Source of the DNA: Adiantum capillus-veneris
Taxonomy: Eukaryota > Streptophyta > Polypodiopsida > Polypodiales > Pteridaceae
Length of the DNA: 64,000 nt
Assembly (NCBI GenBank): GCA_014529385.2
Contig: CM043953.1
Span: 77,740,872-77,804,871, forward strand
Reading direction: 5' to 3'
Positions within the stretch are counted from its first letter, which is position 1; every line of letters begins with the position of its first letter. The translations under genes were made by a program, and so were the position numbers. Under the pieces are notes generated by a model. That model saw only the letters and a program-made list of their open reading frames with translations, ran no database searches and had not been told where the DNA came from. Shown here one piece after another: positions 59,734 through 64,000 of this stretch.

Positions 59734-62700
59734 TTAAGAGATCTCTCTCTCATCCTCGCATAACTCAGCATAACTTCCTATATCTATATAGAGCTCTCCG
59801 TTTAAACACATATCCTCTGTTTCATTTTGTAGCTCCTCTGCATGCACCCCATATAGAGTAGTAGCATCTTGATGCTCGTTTGGCACCAGCGCAGCGGCTT
59901 CTGATTGAGCATCTTCTCTAATCTCCTCCATTGATGTCGTTGTGATTGGCACATGGTAGCCTTCATACGTCCTTGCACTACGAGGGGCTACCTCTATGAC
60001 GTACCACCAGTTTGATGTAGACTTTGTAGGATGAAATACTACCTGCCAGAGCCACATAACTTACATGAGAGCTTTCAAGCACATAACTTGTAAAAGGGGG
60101 ATGTTAACTATTTATATACTTACTTGTTCACAATGCTCGGGTAGTACGAAAGTGTCTCTTAGGTCAGTCCATTTCTTAGTAGAATCCACCTCAAGAAAAC
60201 CAGACTCTCCTCTACGCACAGTAGCGTTGCGACCCTCCATGATTATCTTGAACCATTGCACGTCGAATAAGTCGACAAAAAATCCTCTGTAATCGATCCT
60301 CAAAATCTCTTGCAGCGTGCCGAAGTAAGTGAGTTCCGCCACCACAGGATCTGCATCAGAGGAACGTCGTCGACTAGACTGTTCAAATTTTGCCATGATT
60401 CCACAATCTTGAGTAAAACGCTTTTTGTCGATTCGTTCCACCCTAAAATGTCGACCTTTACACCATGCTGCTGTGTATGACTTATACTACAACGAACAAA
60501 GATTATGAGTGGCCGTTCAAACGTTTATAAATAAAGTCACTTGCTAGTCGTACATTGCAAACTTACCTTGGTCGCGCAACCCCGAGAGTACTCCCACTCT
60601 TCTTCAGTCACTTCGTCACCGCATTGTTGTGCGCTTTTCAATTGGTTGTGCAACCATCTTAAGCTCATGAAGGTTGGTAGGCTCTCCAGAACCGCTGGAT
60701 AGTGCATCGGTGGTCGTCTTCCCCGTCTCCACTCGATTCGTGCCCTTTGTCGCTCTTGCTTTGCATCCTCATATTGTGAAATCCACTTTTGCATCACTGG
60801 ATTGTGAAGCATGCAAAATCGGTTGATTTTAGCCTCTAGATCTTCCGTCATCTTCTTCTCAACACCGAGATTGCACATGACAATCCCAGATATGCGCTCA
60901 TCATCTATGGTTCTCCATAGCGTGTCCCGGGATTTATCAAATCCGTCTAGCCACTCTCCAATGTACACTAGGGACTCTGATACCAACCAACCTTCTGCCA
61001 TGCTACCCTCCGGACGTGCCTTTTGACGCACATATCCCTTAAGCGTTTTCATGAAACGCTCTAAGAAGAACATCCATCTCGAATGAACTGTGCCAGCTAT
61101 TTCCACCTCATCAACTATGTGAACAAGAAGATGCACCTGAATGGTTAGCATTGTAGTAGGAAAATGTTTCTCAAACATGCACACAAGCTCCGCAGCATTT
61201 AGTTTGGCGAATGGTATGGAGTCTACGTCGATCTCCTTTTGTGAGATCCATTGCACCAGCTTTGCAAGTTTGTAGATTGTGTTACGGATGTCAAGAGACA
61301 AACATCCCTCAATGGCAACCGGTAAGATAAACTGTAAAGTATGTGTAGCAATGATATTAAAGTCCACATTTTATGCAATGATATTAAAGTCCACTATGAA
61401 CGTACCTGACACATTTTATGCCAATCGTGTGACTTCAAACCGGTAAGCTTTCCTTCTTTAGTAAAACACGTTCGGAGCGAGTGCATTACGCCAGTGGGGG
61501 TCCGCAAAGATCGAATGGCCTCTTTTACTTTGCGTTCTTGGGCTCCTGTGAAAATCCATGGTGCTTTAGGGAGTTTTATCGATCCATCAGACGCTGTTTG
61601 CGGCCAATATTGCTCCATACGATCCACATTTCTAAGGTCAACTCTGGCTCCCAAAGTATCTTTCTTGCCGGTCAAATGGTCCCATAGTAGATTACCCACA
61701 TTCTTGAATATGTGCATTGGATCGAGCAAGTGATTGATCACGAGTCGGGGCCAGTATGGTAACTCGTACCATAGAGATAGTCTCTTCATCCCTGGAGGCA
61801 ATCCGTCATCGCACATCTCCTTCTGCTCTAACCATGCTTGTGCAGACATCCTTGGTGGCTCTCTTCCCAAAAAGCCGTTGCGTAACACATGATTCTCTGG
61901 AAGATACGCTTGATGACCTTCGTAGATTTGCTTCTTCAGTGAGGGTGCCCTACGTGCATTCAGTCTAGGTCCACATGTGACACATGCTCTGTATCCGCTT
62001 GTTTGAAGCCCTGCATGTATACACATGATAATAGATCAACTATGGGAAAAAACAAGATTTACAGTGTCTGAGTGAGGAGTGTCAATAGATCACCTGAGCA
62101 TTCTGTTAGCCCGGGATAGTCATGCATGGTCCACATTAGAATACCTCTGATCAAAGCATTCCGTCGTCCTGTGTGTCGGCTCATATCCACCACCTCTATG
62201 CCAATCCACAATTGTTGTAGCTCTTCCAATAGTGGACGAAGATACACATCCATATTCCCCACTTTATATCGCCCTGGCACAATCAAGCTTAGCCATAGGT
62301 GCCCCTTCTTCGTAGTCAACCACGGGGGAATGTTGTAGTTGACGATGACAACGGGCCATACACTGTAAGATGTTGATCTTTGACCAAATGGATTTACGCC
62401 ATCCATAGCCAGGCCTAAGCGCAAATTTCGAGCTTCCCTGGCAAAATCCGACCATGTTCCATCTATATGTTTCCAGGCTGCGCAATCTGCAGGAATTCGT
62501 AGCACACCATCCGAAGATTTATTCTCCTCATGCCATGATGCTAGGGCGGCCATGGACTTACATTCGAAGAAATGCTTGATGCGAGGAAGCAAAGGAAAAT
62601 GTCGCAAAACCTTTTGTGGAATTTTTGTCCCGTGGAGATCTACTCGATATCTTTTGGAATCACATTTCGGACACTTCTCCATGTCTGTGTATTCCCCTCT

Positions 62701-63462
62701 AAAAAGAATGCAGTCATTAGGACAAGCGTGGATAGAATTGTAATCCATCCCCAAGTTTCGCAAAATCTTTCTTGCTTCATCTCGGGAATCTGGCATCACA
62801 TTGTCAGCTGGTAGTATGTGCTCTTTCAGCAATCTACACAACATAAAAATATGATACAGTCGTGTAAAAATCTATCAGATCATTATACATTTAGAGTTCT
62901 ATTAAAGTAAACTAATTGTAATAGATCACCTGAAAAGCGCTGTGACGCTAGTGTCACTCCATCCAAACTTTGCTTGCATGTTGAGAAGAACCAGGAGTGC
63001 TTTCAATCTAGACATACGTGCTCCATTATACAATGACGTATCGGCTTCACTTTTCATATCATCATAGATAAGCCTTTCTGAATCCATGATCGTCTCGATC
63101 ATTTCATCAATCTCGGGCTCAGACATTGCCTCGTTGGGAATGTGCTCTGCATGATCATCCCCTGAGCTGTCAGAGGCTACATCTTGTGGCCTCACATATG
63201 CTGCTTGACCAAAGCGCCTGCGAACACGTCTATTGGGTTGCAAGATTGCTGCTTGTTGGCCAGCGTCAGAGTCCGACGAGTTATAATTGGCAACAACTCG
63301 ATCTATAATAGATGGATCGAACTCGCCAAATTCGCGAACGTGCTGCAAAGAAACACGTCTTGTCCGTCGCACAGCATGCTTGCATTGATTACAAGGACAT
63401 AAGACCCTCGTTGAGAGATAGGTGTTTCGATTGGACGGTCCCACATCCTCGTCGCTACTCAT
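59734..63462 (-). CDS. CACTA TNP2-type transposase, six exons, apparently intact
   Basis: Join on the minus strand: 63462-62930, 62833-62094, 62010-61406, 61331-60567, 60486-60124, 60042-59734. All introns are GT...AG and phases match, giving 1,104 residues with no internal stop. Domains: an acidic N-terminus with a Cys-rich CPCNQCKH; the Transposase_21 core with ACPNDCILFRGEY, CPKCDSKRY, 'LAMDGVNPFG', 'GLTECSG', and 'LLDPMHIFKNVGNLLWDHL'; a DUF4218-like region ('LPVAIEG', 'VHLLVHIVDEVEIAGTVHSRWMFFLER'); and a DUF4216-like region ('ELTYFGTLQEILRIDY'). TNP2 cuts and joins the CACTA ends. Conserved acidic residues in the DG and LDPMH blocks are present. Start at MSSDEDVG; upstream is non-coding. 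It may be functional. Confidence 0.85.
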
Positions 63463-63524
63463 AATGAGGATAAAAAACTTATAACCTGGACAACAAATTT
63501 AATATTCTATTGGCATTCTTCGTC

Positions 63525-63566
<42 letters not shown>

Positions 63567-64000
63567 ATCTCACATTCTCTAGTCATGTCCAATCCCCGCA
63601 CACCTCGGTCTAGAGGTGCACGGAGATCAGAACCACCGGGTTATCATCTCGTCTTTATTGGTCAATACCTATATTTGTGGGTACAAGAAATCTACACACC
63701 CACGTCTACATGATACTGCATGTAGTGGACAAAATCCCTTTGCCTCTTCTCTAGCTGTAGCACTTCACTTCATCTTAACATCTTTTCACAGTCGATCTTT
63801 TCACTGTTCGTCTAACTCTAAACCCTAAACCGTAAGTAATTCTTGCGTGGACTCGATCTAACGTAAATAAGCGTAAATCTAAATAAACGTAAATCTAACT
63901 AAAAATAAAGCTAAATCTAATTTAACGTAAGTCTAATGACTAGAGGTTGTCTAGATGGTCATTGTGTCGGGGATGTAGTGACTCTTGCCGCCCTGAAGAT
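63463..64000 (-). promoter_or_regulatory. CACTA 5' region upstream of TNP2
   Basis: No coding domain. It contains a (TC)n tract at about 63529-63564, which is (GA)n on the sense strand about 65 bp before the transposase ATG, and a run of related taaatctaa/cgtaa words at 63855-63940. It probably contains the TNP2 promoter and 5' UTR; the right terminus is beyond the window. Confidence 0.45.

Larger units (their letters stand above)
57624..64000 (-). mobile_element. CACTA (En/Spm) transposon, left end and coding region; right end outside the window
   Basis: The left terminus CACTACAAGAGG begins at 57624 after ttt (candidate 3-bp target duplication). Subterminal repeats of tagcgacgc in both orientations fill 57665-57865. 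Two genes run leftward: TNP2-type transposase (63462 to 59734) and a Transposase_24-type gene (59536 to 58223), the standard two-gene layout of plant CACTA elements. It is inserted in the gypsy gag-protease element. Confidence 0.9.

Overview
This is repeat-dominated nuclear DNA of a land plant. Evidence: Ty1/copia and Ty3/gypsy retrotransposons whose primer-binding sites match plant initiator Met-tRNA (TGGTATCAGAGC), a CACTA (En/Spm) transposon with TNP2- and Transposase_24-type genes, a plant-type Helitron, fragments of PLS-class pentatricopeptide-repeat (PPR) genes, and one X8-domain cell-wall gene. The very high load of (GA)n and (GT)n(GA)n microsatellites and the PPR-rich background would suit a large seed-free vascular plant genome (fern or lycophyte), but the species cannot be fixed from this sequence.

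Layout. 1.4-9.5 kb is a three-level nest on the minus strand: a degenerate copia element (3' LTR 1444-1669, pol in two pieces) is split by a gene-poor LTR element (2395-8080, 5-bp target duplication), and each LTR of that element carries a different piece of a LINE inside its (TC)n tract (ORF1-only at 2.5-3.8 kb, reverse transcriptase at 5.8-8.0 kb). 9.5-18 kb has microsatellites, a tRNA-like SINE head and a three-copy ~505-bp AT-rich satellite. 18.1-32.0 kb is proposed to be one decayed autonomous Helitron carrying at least five PPR fragments, other gene-like fragments, a broken Rep/helicase gene, and next to its 3' end a clean three-exon gene for a 149-aa protein of unknown function. 32-37.6 kb is mostly microsatellite and a gypsy integrase relic.

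37.8-39.0 kb holds the only recognisable non-transposon gene: a two-exon secreted X8 (CBM43) protein. 39.75-46.0 kb is a copia element with perfect 5-bp target duplications, itself split by a non-autonomous gag-only LTR element (TR-GAG type), also with perfect duplications. 46.0-48.2 kb is the 5' half of a second copy of the copia family seen at 1.4 kb, cut off by a CT-rich foldback element. 48.8-55 kb has no clear gene but contains a strong miRNA-precursor-like hairpin. 55.1-57.6 kb is a gypsy gag-protease region stopped by a CACTA transposon (57,624 to beyond the window). That transposon has an apparently intact six-exon TNP2 transposase and a second three-exon gene with one in-frame stop.

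The most interesting points are the repeated landing of LINE sequence inside (TC)n tracts, the intact spliced gene near the Helitron end, the PPR fragments upstream of the Rep/helicase, and the foldback at 50.9 kb. Splice joins and target duplications were worked out by hand from the sequence; no database search was possible, so family names rest on motif recognition.
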